The translations under genes were made by a program, and so were the position numbers. Of a stretch of DNA of 64,000 bases, positions 19,563 to 27,979 are shown one piece after another (position 1 is the first letter of the stretch; every line of letters starts with the position of its first letter). Origin of the DNA: Nocardiopsis sp. JB363. GTDB lineage: Bacteria; Actinomycetota; Actinomycetes; Streptosporangiales; Streptosporangiaceae. Location: contig NZ_FRFF01000088.1 in NCBI RefSeq assembly GCF_900143625.1, positions 19,563 to 83,562 of the forward strand. The letters are read 5' to 3'. A model generated the notes under the pieces. The model was not told where the DNA came from and did no database searches. It was given only the letters and a program-made list of their open reading frames with translations.

Positions 19563-20831
19563 ATGACCAGCGACAACCTGCTCAACCAGACCCTGGGCGA
19601 GTTGGACCCCGAGGTCGCCGCGGCGGTCGACGCCGAACTGGCCCGACAGCGCGACACCCTCGAAATGATCGCCTCGGAGAACTTCGCCCCCCAGGCGGTT
19701 CTGGAGGCCCAGGGCACCGTCCTGACCAACAAGTACGCCGAGGGGTACCCGGGCCGCCGCTACTACGGTGGCTGTGAGCACGTCGACGTGATCGAGCAGC
19801 TCGCGATCGACCGCGCCAAGGAGCTCTTCGGCGCCGAGCACGTCAACGTGCAGCCGCACTCGGGCGCCCAGGCCAACACCGCGGTGTACTTCGCCCTGCT
19901 CAAGCCGGGCGACACCATCCTCGGCCTGGACCTGGCCCACGGTGGTCACCTCACCCACGGCATGCGGATCAACTATTCCGGCAAGATCCTCAACGCCGTG
20001 CCCTACCACGTGCGCGACGAGGACGGCACCGTCGACTACGACGAGGTGGCCGCCCTCGCCAAGGAGCACCGGCCGAAGATGATCGTCGCGGGCTGGTCCG
20101 CCTACCCGCGTCAGCTCGACTTCGAGAAGTTCCGTCAGATCGCCGACGAGGTCGAGGCGCTGCTCATGGTCGACATGGCGCACTTCGCCGGCCTGGTCGC
20201 GGCCGGACTGCACCCCAACCCGGTGCCGTTCGCCGACGTGGTCACCACCACCACGCACAAGACCCTGGGCGGTCCGCGCGGCGGCATGATCATGGCCAAG
20301 GCCGAGTTCGCCAAGAAGATCAACTCCGCGGTGTTCCCCGGCATGCAGGGCGGACCGCTGGAGCACGTGATCGCGGCCAAGGCGGTCTCGTTCAAGGTCG
20401 CCGCGAGCGAGGAGTTCGCCGAGCGTCAGCGCCGCACCATCACCGGCGCCCGCATCCTCGCCGAGCGGCTGACGCGTCCGGACGCGACCGAAGCGGGCGT
20501 CAAGGTCCTCACCGGCGGCACCGACGTCCACCTCGTCCTGGTGGACCTGGTGGACTCGCCGATCACCGGCAAGGAGGCCGAGGACCTGCTGCACGAGGTC
20601 GGCATCACGGTCAACCGCAACGCGGTGCCCAACGACCCGCGTCCGCCGATGGTCACCTCGGGTCTTCGGGTCGGCACCCCGGCCCTGGCCACCCGCGGTT
20701 TCGATGAGGACGACTTCCGCGAGGTCGCCGACGTCATCGCGGAGACCCTCAAGCCGGAGCGGGACATCGCCGCCCTGCGCGCGCGGGTCGACGCCCTGGC
20801 CGCCAAGCGACCGCTCTACCCCAACCTGTAG
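19563..20831 (+). CDS. glyA: Serine hydroxymethyltransferase
   Basis: 422 residues. It interconverts glycine plus 5,10-methylene-THF with serine, using the methylene-THF made by the gcv complex. The PLP-lysine is in [21 protein letters not shown], the [13 protein letters not shown] substrate loop and HSGAQAN are diagnostic. It is directly coupled to gcvH and ends at a strong terminator at 20841. Confidence 0.98.
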   Translation: MTSDNLLNQTLGELDPEVAAAVDAELARQRDTLEMIASENFAPQAVLEAQGTVLTNKYAEGYPGRRYYGGCEHVDVIEQLAIDRAKELFGAEHVNVQPHSGAQANTAVYFALLKPGDTILGLDLAHGGHLTHGMRINYSGKILNAVPYHVRDEDGTVDYDEVAALAKEHRPKMIVAGWSAYPRQLDFEKFRQIADEVEALLMVDMAHFAGLVAAGLHPNPVPFADVVTTTTHKTLGGPRGGMIMAKAEFAKKINSAVFPGMQGGPLEHVIAAKAVSFKVAASEEFAERQRRTITGARILAERLTRPDATEAGVKVLTGGTDVHLVLVDLVDSPITGKEAEDLLHEVGITVNRNAVPNDPRPPMVTSGLRVGTPALATRGFDEDDFREVADVIAETLKPERDIAALRARVDALAAKRPLYPNL

Positions 20832-20840
20832 CAGCGCCCT

Positions 20841-20870
20841 CGCCGTGGGGCCCGGCCGGGCCCCACGGCG
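20841..20870 (+). terminator. Hairpin terminator after glyA
   Basis: Perfect 13-base GC-rich arms (CGCCGTGGGGCCC and its complement) around GGCC, ten bases after the glyA stop. It separates gcvTH-glyA from sdaA, though read-through is possible because sdaA continues in the same direction. Confidence 0.75.
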
Positions 20871-20916
20871 CCCATCCCCCACGGCCCGAACCCTGTGCTC
20901 GACGAGGAGGACAGCC

Positions 20917-22329
20917 ATGGCCATCAGTACCTTCGACCTGTTCAAGATCGGTATCGGACCGTCCAGTTCGCACACCGTCGGCCCGATGAAGGCCGCGACG
21001 ACCTTCGTGTCGAGGTTGGCGGCCGACGGACCACTCGACCGGGTCGCGCACGTGCGGGCCGAGCTGTACGGTTCGCTGGCACTCACCGGTAAGGGGCACG
21101 GCAGCGACACCGCCGTGATCCTGGGGCTGATGGGACACACCCCCGAGGGGGTGGACGTGGACACGGTTCCGCGCATCGTGGACGAGGTCCGCTCCTCCCG
21201 GACCCTGCGTCTGGGCGGCCCCGACGGCCCGGTGGTCACGTTCGACCCGGCCGTGGACGTGGACTTCCGCCGCAAGGAGAGCCTGCCCGACCACCCGAAC
21301 GGGATGCGGTTCGTGGCCCTGGACTCCGTGGGGATGGAGCTGGCCGCCAAGGTGTACTACTCGGTGGGCGGCGGGTTCGTCGTGGACGAGCGGGCCGCGG
21401 GCGCGGACCGGATCAAGGCCGACGACACCGAGATGCCCTACCCCTTCGACTCCGCCGAGGAGCTGCTGAAGCTGTGCGAGGGGACCGGCATGTCGATCAG
21501 TGCCCTGATGCTCGCCAATGAGCAGGCGTTCGGACGCACCCCCGAGCAAATCCGGTCGGAGCTGCTGGAGATCTGGGCCGCGATGCGCCAGTGCGTGCGG
21601 CGCGGGGTGATGACCGAGGGCAGTCTGCCCGGCGGCCTGAAGGTGCCCCGTCGGGCGCACCGGCTCTACCGCCAACTGGGCGGCAACTGCGACGAGCACG
21701 GGCTGCTCGCCCCCACCCACGTCGACCCGGACCCCATGCGCGGCAGCGACTGGATCAGCCTGTACGCGCTCGCGGTCAACGAGGAGAACGCGGCGGGCGG
21801 GCGTGTGGTGACAGCCCCGACCAACGGCGCGGCGGGCATCGTCCCGGCCGTGCTCCACTACTACCTGCACTTCAGCCCGGGCGCGGGTGACGAGGGCGTG
21901 GTGCGGTTCCTGCTGACGGCCGCGGCCATCGGCATCCTGTTCAAGCAGAACGCGTCGATCTCCGGCGCCGAGGTGGGTTGCCAGGGCGAGGTGGGTTCGG
22001 CGTCCTCGATGGCGGCCGCCGGCCTGGCCGAGGTGTTGGGCGGTTCCCCGGCCCAGGTGGAGAACGCCGCGGAGATCGCCATGGAGCACAACCTGGGCCT
22101 GACCTGCGACCCGATCGGTGGTCTGGTCCAGATCCCGTGTATCGAACGCAACGCGCTCGCCTCGGTGAAGGCCATCAGCGCCACCCGCATGGCACTGCGC
22201 GGCGACGGCAGCCACTTCGTGAGCCTGGACAAGGTCATCAAGACCATGCGCGACACCGGCCGCGACATGCACGACAAGTACAAGGAGACCAGTCGCGGCG
22301 GCCTCGCCGTCAACGTCATCGAATGCTGA
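20917..22329 (+). CDS. sdaA: L-serine ammonia-lyase (Fe-S serine dehydratase)
   Basis: 470 residues, single-chain type with beta (about 1-150) and alpha domains fused. It converts L-serine to pyruvate and ammonia using a 4Fe-4S cluster. [13 protein letters not shown] marks the N-terminus. Cluster cysteines are in [20 protein letters not shown] and IPCIERN. The ATG at 20917 has GAGGAGG seven bases upstream. Placed after glyA, it completes a route from glycine through serine to pyruvate and explains its position behind a glycine-sensing operon. Confidence 0.96.
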   Translation: MAISTFDLFKIGIGPSSSHTVGPMKAATTFVSRLAADGPLDRVAHVRAELYGSLALTGKGHGSDTAVILGLMGHTPEGVDVDTVPRIVDEVRSSRTLRLGGPDGPVVTFDPAVDVDFRRKESLPDHPNGMRFVALDSVGMELAAKVYYSVGGGFVVDERAAGADRIKADDTEMPYPFDSAEELLKLCEGTGMSISALMLANEQAFGRTPEQIRSELLEIWAAMRQCVRRGVMTEGSLPGGLKVPRRAHRLYRQLGGNCDEHGLLAPTHVDPDPMRGSDWISLYALAVNEENAAGGRVVTAPTNGAAGIVPAVLHYYLHFSPGAGDEGVVRFLLTAAAIGILFKQNASISGAEVGCQGEVGSASSMAAAGLAEVLGGSPAQVENAAEIAMEHNLGLTCDPIGGLVQIPCIERNALASVKAISATRMALRGDGSHFVSLDKVIKTMRDTGRDMHDKYKETSRGGLAVNVIEC

Positions 22330-22421
22330 CCTGCATTTTCCCCTATCACGAACAAAAACGTGACACATTCATTCTTATAAATTACGGCCGGCTCCATGCA
22401 CATTGGGCGTTCGTGGTAGAA
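22330..22421 (+). other. AT-rich intergenic segment with putative promoter
   Basis: Markedly lower GC than its surroundings. Contains TCACG-N8-CGTGA (22347-22364) and TTATAAAT near 22376. It probably holds the promoter of the lipoprotein at 22422, but no clean -35/-10 pair is visible. Confidence 0.4.
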
Positions 22422-23708
22422 ATGCATTTCGTGAACTCCTCTACCATTTCCCCCATCCTGCGCCTGCTGGCACCCATGGCCGCCCTCACCCTGATGGCGA
22501 CCGCCTGCGGCTCCTCCCCCGACGACACCCCGGATGACGATGAGCAGGCCTCCGCCGGGGTCGAAGAATCATCCGAAGGGAACGAGACCGAGGCAGAGGC
22601 AGAGGCGCCGGAACAGTCCTCCATGGGCGCCCCGGGCATCCTGACCGCGGAGTGCGACGGCCGCAACAGCGGCGACCTCGGTCTCATCGTCACCCTCTTC
22701 TCGGCCGAGGACGGCAGCGAGCTCCACAAGGTCGATTTCTCCCCTCCGCTCGCTGAACACGCGGAATCCGAATTCCTGTCCCACGGACGCGCGGCGCCGC
22801 AGAGCTCGGAGATCTCCCTTTCCGACCCCTGCGGCGACAAGCCCGGGGCGTACCTCCTCGAACGGGGGATGCTCGTAGCCGCCATCACCGAGAACGTGAA
22901 CGGCAACGACATCTCCGGATTCGGGGTCCTGCACGAGAGCGGCACGTTCACGACACTGAGCCCCGACCAAGAGGTGTCGGACTTCGCCACCCCGATCAAC
23001 TACCTCCACCCGGTCGCCGACTCCGAGGGCGACCGCATCCTCTTCGTGGAGGACGACGGCGAGAACACGACCGCGCAGTCCATGGACCTGGAGAGTGGGG
23101 AGATCACCGAACTCGGTCCCTGCGACCCGATGCAATGTGGAAAGCTCACGGCCCTGCCCGGACTCGACAGCGCGGTCTTCGACGACAGCAGCCTCCGCGA
23201 CCTGGTCCCGGTTCTCGATGGATCGGCGTTGATCGGTAGCGCGAACACGCAGGTTCTGCACTACTTCGAACTGGGGGATCAGGCCGGGGACGACCTGATC
23301 GACCTGATGGAGCTGACCAAGCGAACCGACCTCTTCGCTGATGGGGGACCCCAGGTGAACCTGGAGACCCATGGCAGGATCCAGGTCATCGACGACAACA
23401 CCCTGCTCATCGCCGACAACGTCATGAGCGTTTGGGAATTCACCGCGGCCGTCTTCGAGGACTACGAGGCCGAGAACGAGGACACCCTCCAGTACTCGCG
23501 GGAGCCCGTCCCGGCCACCCGGACCCTGGTCCCCGAGGGCCCGCGCGAAAACTCCCACCCGCACGTCTCCCCCGACCACACCGAGATCATCTTCCGCTCC
23601 GAAGCGGAGGCCGGTGGCACCAAGTGGTACCGGGTTCCCGTGGACGGTTCGAGTGAACCGGAGGAGTTCCCGGGTCTCCCCCTTCAGAAGGTCATCGCCT
23701 GGCAGTAG
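22422..23708 (+). CDS. Secreted lipoprotein, TolB/PD40-like repeats, unknown function
   Basis: 428 residues. Signal peptide with lipobox LMATAC, then a roughly 45-residue acidic Glu/Asp/Ser linker, then a beta-rich domain with repeated phrases of beta-propeller type ([27 protein letters not shown] ahead of a WYRVPVDG). The [11 protein letters not shown] element resembles WD40-like PD40 repeats of TolB-type periplasmic proteins. No closer family is recognised. The ATG at 22422 is chosen; a GTG at 22431 would also leave an intact signal. It sits alone between sdaA and a convergent Asp23 operon. Confidence 0.7.
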   Translation: MHFVNSSTISPILRLLAPMAALTLMATACGSSPDDTPDDDEQASAGVEESSEGNETEAEAEAPEQSSMGAPGILTAECDGRNSGDLGLIVTLFSAEDGSELHKVDFSPPLAEHAESEFLSHGRAAPQSSEISLSDPCGDKPGAYLLERGMLVAAITENVNGNDISGFGVLHESGTFTTLSPDQEVSDFATPINYLHPVADSEGDRILFVEDDGENTTAQSMDLESGEITELGPCDPMQCGKLTALPGLDSAVFDDSSLRDLVPVLDGSALIGSANTQVLHYFELGDQAGDDLIDLMELTKRTDLFADGGPQVNLETHGRIQVIDDNTLLIADNVMSVWEFTAAVFEDYEAENEDTLQYSREPVPATRTLVPEGPRENSHPHVSPDHTEIIFRSEAEAGGTKWYRVPVDGSSEPEEFPGLPLQKVIAWQ

Positions 23709-23721
23709 CCCGCACACGACC

Positions 23722-23753
23722 GGGGCCGGCACGCCGCTCGACGCGCCGGCCCC
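23722..23753 (+). terminator. Hairpin terminator
   Basis: GGGGCCGGC and GCCGGCCCC separated by 14 bases, 13 bases after the lipoprotein stop. Confidence 0.65.
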
Positions 23754-23962
23754 CATGTGGTTCTCCGGCCGAGCTCCCGTTCCAACGCTCGATCCGTGAC
23801 CTGCGACACCCTCGGATTCGGCGGGAATGGATCGGGACCGACGTGGGTTGTATGGAAGGCACGGCCGAGGACCTGGCTTGAGCGCTTCCACCCGCTCGCC
23901 GATTCACGGCCGTCACCCCGGGTCTGGTGGCTTGAGCTCTGCTCGCCACCAGACTCGCCCCA

Positions 23963-24553
23963 TCAGGCCAGAACGCGGCGAGGGTTCTTGGCGGGGGTGG
24001 TCATCGACATCCGGATGACCGCCGGGACGCTCTCCAGGTCGAGTGCGCTCCTCAGGTTGGCGAGTGCCTCCTCCCGCACCCGATGCCACACCCTCGCCAC
24101 ATCGGCGTCCTCGTCCAGCGTGAGCGCCAACCGCAGGTGGGGTTCGTCGCCGGACTCCGTCAGGCGTGCCTTGGCCCGGCGCACCCCCGGATACTCGGCG
24201 ATCTCCTGTTCGAGGGCGCCGCGGGCCGCGCTCTCCGACATCTCCACGTTGCCCCCATCACCGTGCTCCAGGCGTAGGCGGCCCACCGTGTCGTTCATGC
24301 CCTGCACCAGCAGCCAACGAAGGGCCAGGAAACCGGCGACGAAGGCCACCGCCACGGCCACGTAGGGGACCCACTGACCGGTCAGCACCTCATTGACGGT
24401 GTCGCTCATCAGGGGCGTCCCCGCCGGTCCCGAACCGAAGAGCCCCTGCCCGGCGGCGAAGGCCGCGGCGCCGGCCGCGAGCAGCAACGTCCCCACGATC
24501 ATCAGACCCAATCGGTTTCCCCGGGCCGACCTGCGGTACCTGTCACGCGCCAT
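23963..24553 (-). CDS. Alkaline-shock membrane anchor (AmaP-like)
   Basis: 196 residues. Basic N-terminus, two TM helices (LGLMIVGTLLLAAGAAAF and PYVAVAVAFVAGFLALRW), then a cytoplasmic alpha/beta domain. This is the layout of AmaP, which tethers Asp23 to the membrane in firmicutes. It is the last gene of the Asp23 operon, two bases after the preceding stop. The distance between the hairpins and the Asp23-like fold of its C-terminus suggests it scaffolds the other products at the inner face of the membrane (inference). Confidence 0.75.
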   Translation of the reverse strand: MARDRYRRSARGNRLGLMIVGTLLLAAGAAAFAAGQGLFGSGPAGTPLMSDTVNEVLTGQWVPYVAVAVAFVAGFLALRWLLVQGMNDTVGRLRLEHGDGGNVEMSESAARGALEQEIAEYPGVRRAKARLTESGDEPHLRLALTLDEDADVARVWHRVREEALANLRSALDLESVPAVIRMSMTTPAKNPRRVLA

Positions 24554-24555
24554 CG

Positions 24556-25161
24556 CTAACCTTCCGCGTATCGAACGTTCGTGACGATCCGCATGCTGCG
24601 CAACGGCGCGAGCTCCTGCAACCGCCGCTCCACGGACCTGGTCACCTCGGTGGGCAGGTCACCGGCCTCGCGCATTCCGGTGCGCACGTGGACCCGAAGC
24701 CTGTTCCCGCGCACCGTGACGTGCGCGTTGTCGACCCCGCTGACGTCCTGCGCGGCAGCGGCCACGGCGCGGCGCAGCGCAGGACGGGTCAGGCCCACCA
24801 CGAGCGCGGGGTCATCGGTGCGCAGCGCGGTCCAACGGCTGCGTCCCGGGGCGAGCGCCGCCACGATCAGTGCCAAGCCGATCAGCGCCAGCACCGCCGA
24901 GGCGATCTGCACCGAGGGTTCGGACCAGGTGGTGGCGGCCGCGTAGTCGGTGGCGGCTCCCACCGGGAAGAGCCGCAGCGGGTTGCCCGCCAGCGCGGCT
25001 ATGACCTCGGCGGCGGCGACCACCGCCACGGCGAGGACCAGGAACCCGGTGATCACCGCGGGCCATGAACGACGTGGCCGGAACGTGTGGACCGCGACCC
25101 GCCTGGCTCGGCGGTCCACGCTCTGGGCCGGACGGCCGAGTGCCTCTTCCACGGTGGTCAT
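24556..25161 (-). CDS. DUF6286-type membrane protein of the Asp23 operon
   Basis: 201 residues. Basic N-terminus, TM helix (VITGFLVLAVAVVAAAEVI), a short external loop, a second TM (IASAVLALIGLALIVAAL), then a C-terminal cytoplasmic domain with an Asp23-like pattern (GVDNAHVTVRGNRLRVHV). Its ATG overlaps the stop of the upstream Asp23 gene (ATGA), so translation is coupled. No enzymatic motif. Confidence 0.75.
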   Translation of the reverse strand: MTTVEEALGRPAQSVDRRARRVAVHTFRPRRSWPAVITGFLVLAVAVVAAAEVIAALAGNPLRLFPVGAATDYAAATTWSEPSVQIASAVLALIGLALIVAALAPGRSRWTALRTDDPALVVGLTRPALRRAVAAAAQDVSGVDNAHVTVRGNRLRVHVRTGMREAGDLPTEVTRSVERRLQELAPLRSMRIVTNVRYAEG

Positions 25162-25526
25162 CGCACCAACTCCACGATCTCTATGTCGATGTGGTGGACC
25201 TGTTTGCCGGTGATCCGCTCGACCTGGTCCTTGACGTGCTCGCGCACCGCCCCGGCCACCCGGCCGACCGACCGTGGATAGTCCACGTCGATCCGTAGTC
25301 GCAGCAGGACCACCTCTCCGCTGACGCGTGCCCGGGCCGACCGGGAACGGGCGGCCCGGGCACCGGCGATCTCTCCGGCGGCCCGACCCGCGGCCTTCTC
25401 TATGACGGATCCCGAGATGTCGACGCGGCCCCCGGGGTCACGTACGCGGGTGGAGCCACTACCCGACTCGCTCCGTGGGACGGGCACCCGTTGCTGAGGA
25501 ACCGTGTCACTGCGCACCCCGACCAC
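25158..25526 (-). CDS. Asp23/Gls24 family envelope-stress protein (third copy)
   Basis: 122 residues. Family core GRVDISGSVIEKAAGRAAGEI, followed by strands VVLLRLRIDVDYP and the C-terminal amphipathic VREHVKDQVERITG then HHIDIEIVEL. Asp23 proteins form membrane-anchored assemblies in response to envelope or alkaline stress. Start: GTG at 25526 with GGGAG seven bases upstream; the GTG at 25532 abuts that site. A long upstream frame to 25952 is non-coding. Confidence 0.8.
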   Translation of the reverse strand: MVGVRSDTVPQQRVPVPRSESGSGSTRVRDPGGRVDISGSVIEKAAGRAAGEIAGARAARSRSARARVSGEVVLLRLRIDVDYPRSVGRVAGAVREHVKDQVERITGKQVHHIDIEIVELVR

Positions 25527-25540
25527 GTCCACTCTCCCGT

Positions 25541-25714
25541 CTAGGCCGAACGCCGCGTGAACATCTCGGCCAGGTCGAGTTCGCCCTCCATCGCCCGGCC
25601 GGCGACGAACCCGACCAGGCCCAGGACCAGAACCAGCGCGAAGGCGGGGAACCCGCCGAACGCCGCCGCCAGCCCCAATACGGTCCCGTAGGACAGTCCA
25701 ACGATGGGCCACAT
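25541..25714 (-). CDS. DUF2273-like small membrane protein
   Basis: 57 residues starting MWPIVGLSYG, with a glycine-rich hydrophobic hairpin (VLGLAAAFGG and FALVLVLGLVGFVAG) and an acidic, then basic tail (EGELDLAEMF). This is the small inner-membrane protein regularly found in Asp23 operons. GAGGGGAAG precedes the ATG; two earlier in-frame ATGs (25732, 25729) lack a site. Probably part of the anchor complex. Confidence 0.75.
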   Translation of the reverse strand: MWPIVGLSYGTVLGLAAAFGGFPAFALVLVLGLVGFVAGRAMEGELDLAEMFTRRSA

Positions 25715-25755
25715 GGCTTCCCCTCTCATCAAACGCCCTGCCTTTCGATCGGTGT

Positions 25756-26073
25756 TCAGCCGGGCGGGACCACGTCGTTGCCGAGCCCGGCGACCACGTC
25801 CTCCACGGACACGTGGACGGCGCGGCCGCCGGCCAGCGGGGCCAGGCCCCGACGGATCTCGGTGGCGATCTCCGGCAGCGGACGCCCGTACCTGACCACC
25901 ACTCCGACCTCGATGTGGTCTTCTCGCACCGCGACGCCGCGAATCCGTCCACCCCGCGCGGCGGTGCTCAGGGTTCCGAAGGACCCGGAGGACGGTTCCA
26001 CCACGTCGGGGAAGAGAACCAGCGCTTCGACGATCTCCAGCGCGATCTGTTCGGGTGCGTCGCCACCGTCCAT
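25756..26073 (-). CDS. Short Asp23/Gls24-like protein (second copy)
   Basis: 105 residues, a shortened Asp23-like fold: acidic N-terminus, central VAVREDHIEVGVVVRYG strands, C-terminal HVSVEDVV. It starts two bases after the stop of the first Asp23 gene. The canonical G-x-x-I-S/A-D-x-V-I segment is not evident, so assignment rests on strand pattern and context. Confidence 0.7.
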   Translation of the reverse strand: MDGGDAPEQIALEIVEALVLFPDVVEPSSGSFGTLSTAARGGRIRGVAVREDHIEVGVVVRYGRPLPEIATEIRRGLAPLAGGRAVHVSVEDVVAGLGNDVVPPG

Positions 26074-26075
26074 GG

Positions 26076-26546
26076 CTACTGGACCCTGGGCTCGGAATCG
26101 CCGTTGTCGGACTCGTCGTCCCCCGGCAGGTGGATGTCGTCCACCTTGATGTTGATCTCGGTCACCTCTAGCCCGGTCATCCGTTCGACCGCGCCGGCGA
26201 CGTTGCGGCGGACCCCCGAGGCCAGGTCCTGGATGGCGGCGCCGTACTCGACGACGAGGCTGATGTCGATGGCGGCCTGGCGTTCACCGACCTCGACCGA
26301 GACCCCCTGCGTGACCGATCCGGAGGAGTTTCCTCCGCTCACGGCGTCGCGCACGGCCCCGACCATGCGTGAGGCGCCTCCGCCCATGGCGTGGACGCCA
26401 CCGATCTCTCGCGCGGCCATACCGGCGATCTTGGCGACGACACCGTCGGCGATCTGGGTGTGTCCCTGTTCGCTGCTCGCACCGTCACGCCTACCGCCGG
26501 ACTCGCGGGCGCTCGGCACCGTGGACTGGCTCTTCATGTCCGACAC
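26076..26546 (-). CDS. Asp23/Gls24 family envelope-stress protein (first copy)
   Basis: 156 residues. Low-complexity N-terminus, then the family core (QIADGVVAKIAGMAAREIGGV), the VSVEVGERQAAIDISLVVEYG strands, and the helix RRNVAGAVERMTGLEVTEI. The acidic tail (GDDESDNGDSE) is extra. GTG at 26546 with GGAGG seven bases upstream is chosen. A 34-codon ORF overlaps its start by 13 bases. Probably the main structural subunit of the operon product. Confidence 0.88.
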   Translation of the reverse strand: MSDMKSQSTVPSARESGGRRDGASSEQGHTQIADGVVAKIAGMAAREIGGVHAMGGGASRMVGAVRDAVSGGNSSGSVTQGVSVEVGERQAAIDISLVVEYGAAIQDLASGVRRNVAGAVERMTGLEVTEINIKVDDIHLPGDDESDNGDSEPRVQ

Positions 26547-26638
26547 TGGTCCCCCTCCGCAGTGTGCAAACCGTTCTGGGCGTCGCGTTCGAAGGTGGCG
26601 TTGCCCTCGCCGACCGCGTCGTCGAAGCGCTTGCCCAT
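26534..26638 (-). CDS. 34-residue leader ORF of the Asp23 operon
   Basis: Encodes MGKRFDDAVGEGNATFERDA followed by QNGLHTAEGDQCRT, ending TGA at 26534. AGGGG lies seven bases before its ATG, a better site than most genes here have, and its stop overlaps the Asp23 start by 13 bases in another frame, the arrangement of coupled translation. It has no hydrophobic segment. It could be a regulatory leader peptide or a small structural protein. No family is recognised. Codon third positions are G/C in 34 of 35 codons apart from the start region, as for real genes here (by eye). Confidence 0.55.
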   Translation of the reverse strand: MGKRFDDAVGEGNATFERDAQNGLHTAEGDQCRT

Positions 26639-26652
26639 TTTTCGTCCCCTGG

Positions 26653-26673
26653 TCTGAGCCCATTCGGCTCAGA
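26653..26673. repeat. Inverted repeat before the Asp23 leader
   Basis: TCTGAGCC-cattc-GGCTCAGA: perfect 8-base arms, five-base loop, ending 14 bases before the leader ORF. In RNA of the reverse strand it would form a stem just upstream of AGGGG, or it could be a regulator binding site. Confidence 0.55.
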
Positions 26674-26737
26674 ACGTGTGGACCGAAACCCGCGCCTTCG
26701 CCGATGTGCGGAGGTCGCGGTGATTCGACCTCATCAC

Positions 26738-26766
26738 ACCATATAGCCACTCTTCGCATCTACCAA
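26738..26766 (-). promoter_or_regulatory. Promoter of the Asp23 operon
   Basis: Reverse strand TTGGTA (26766-26761), 17-base spacer, TATGGT (26743-26738). It lies in an unusually AT-rich stretch (26735-26790). The transcript would have a leader of about 95 bases that contains the inverted repeat at 26653. The stretch 26767-26861 contains no gene that I can see. Confidence 0.55.
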
Positions 26767-26861
26767 GACACTTAAAGTAATGATCAGCAGGTCGGAAGGG
26801 TCATGGTTCTACCATCCCTGCCCCAAACCCACCCCAGAGAACCCTGCTTCGGGCAAGAAGA

Positions 26862-26893
26862 ACGCCAAGGGTACCGGTCAGTACCCCTGGCGT
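26862..26893 (-). terminator. Terminator of purU
   Basis: ACGCCAAGGGTAC and GTACCCCTGGCGT pair with one A-C mismatch around six bases. On the reverse strand the stem is followed by TTCTTCTT. It starts 19 bases after the purU stop. Confidence 0.75.
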
Positions 26894-26912
26894 CCGAAAA
26901 CAGATTCTCCGG

Positions 26913-27800
26913 TCAGTCGAAGATGACCGTCTTGTCCCCGTTGAGAAGGACCCGCCGCTGAGCGTGCCAGTTCACGGCTCGCGACAACGCCACCGACTCC
27001 AGATCGCTACCGATCGCGGTGAGCTGCTCCGGGCTGTGGGTGTGGTCGACCCTGGAGACCTCCTGCTCGATGATCGGCCCCTCGTCCAGGTCCGCTGTGA
27101 CGTAGTGGGCGGTGGCGCCGATCAACTTCACGCCGCGCGAGTGCGCTTGATGGTAGGGGCGTGCGCCCTTGAAGCTCGGAAGGAAGGAGTGGTGGATGTT
27201 GATGATGCGACCGGACATCTTCGCGCACAGCTGTTCGGAGAGCACCTGCATGTACCGGGCCAGCACCACCAGGTCGACGTCGTAGGAGTCGACCAGCTCC
27301 AGGATCCTGCGCTCCTGCTCGCCCTTGCTCTCCGGTGTCACCGGCAGGTGGTGGAAGTCCACCTCGTAGGACTTCGCGAGGAACTCCAGGTCCGGGTGGT
27401 TGGAGACCACCGCGGCGATGTCGATGTCGAGCAGGCCGCTGCGCTGACGGTAGAGCAGGTCGTTGAGGCAGTGCCCGAACCTGGACACCATCACGATCAT
27501 GCGCGGACGCACGTCCCGGGCCTGCAGGGTCCACTCGACGAACGACCCGCCCGCACTCTGTCCGAAGTCCCCGGACAGAGCCGCGAAGGCGCCGCGCAGA
27601 ACGTCCTCGCTCGTCACACCGGAACCACCGTCCTCGGCCATGAACTGCATCCTCATGAAGAACCGTCCGGTGTAGTGGTCACCGTACTGCTGGCTCTCCG
27701 TGATGTTGCACCCGTGGTCGGACAGCAGATTGGCCACCGCCGCCACGATGCCCCGACTGTCGGGACAGGACAGGGTCAGGACGTACTCACGCTCGCTCAT
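26913..27800 (-). CDS. purU: Formyltetrahydrofolate deformylase
   Basis: 295 residues. It hydrolyses 10-formyl-THF to THF and formate, balancing one-carbon pools; this complements the gcv/glyA module 5 kb away. The N-terminal ACT domain (LSCPDSRGIVAAVANLL, HGCNITESQQ) is the amino-acid sensor; the C-terminal formyltransferase fold has NIHHSFLPSFKGARPYHQA and the catalytic Asp region HYVTADLDEGPII. The ATG at 27800 has GGGAGAG about nine bases upstream; the longer frame is Arg-rich and spurious. Confidence 0.95.
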   Translation of the reverse strand: MSEREYVLTLSCPDSRGIVAAVANLLSDHGCNITESQQYGDHYTGRFFMRMQFMAEDGGSGVTSEDVLRGAFAALSGDFGQSAGGSFVEWTLQARDVRPRMIVMVSRFGHCLNDLLYRQRSGLLDIDIAAVVSNHPDLEFLAKSYEVDFHHLPVTPESKGEQERRILELVDSYDVDLVVLARYMQVLSEQLCAKMSGRIINIHHSFLPSFKGARPYHQAHSRGVKLIGATAHYVTADLDEGPIIEQEVSRVDHTHSPEQLTAIGSDLESVALSRAVNWHAQRRVLLNGDKTVIFD

Positions 27801-27979
27801 CGGTGGAAACTCTCCCGCAGATCGTCGGCCGAACAGCCTGACGGCCCAGGATATCCAGGGCCTTCGCCCCTTGGGGTCGTTCCGGACGTATCCCATGTCA
27901 CCTGCGAGGACACCCGGGCGCTCGGATCGGTCCCTTCGGACAATATGAAAGAGATTCATGTTCTGGCATGCTCGTTTCC

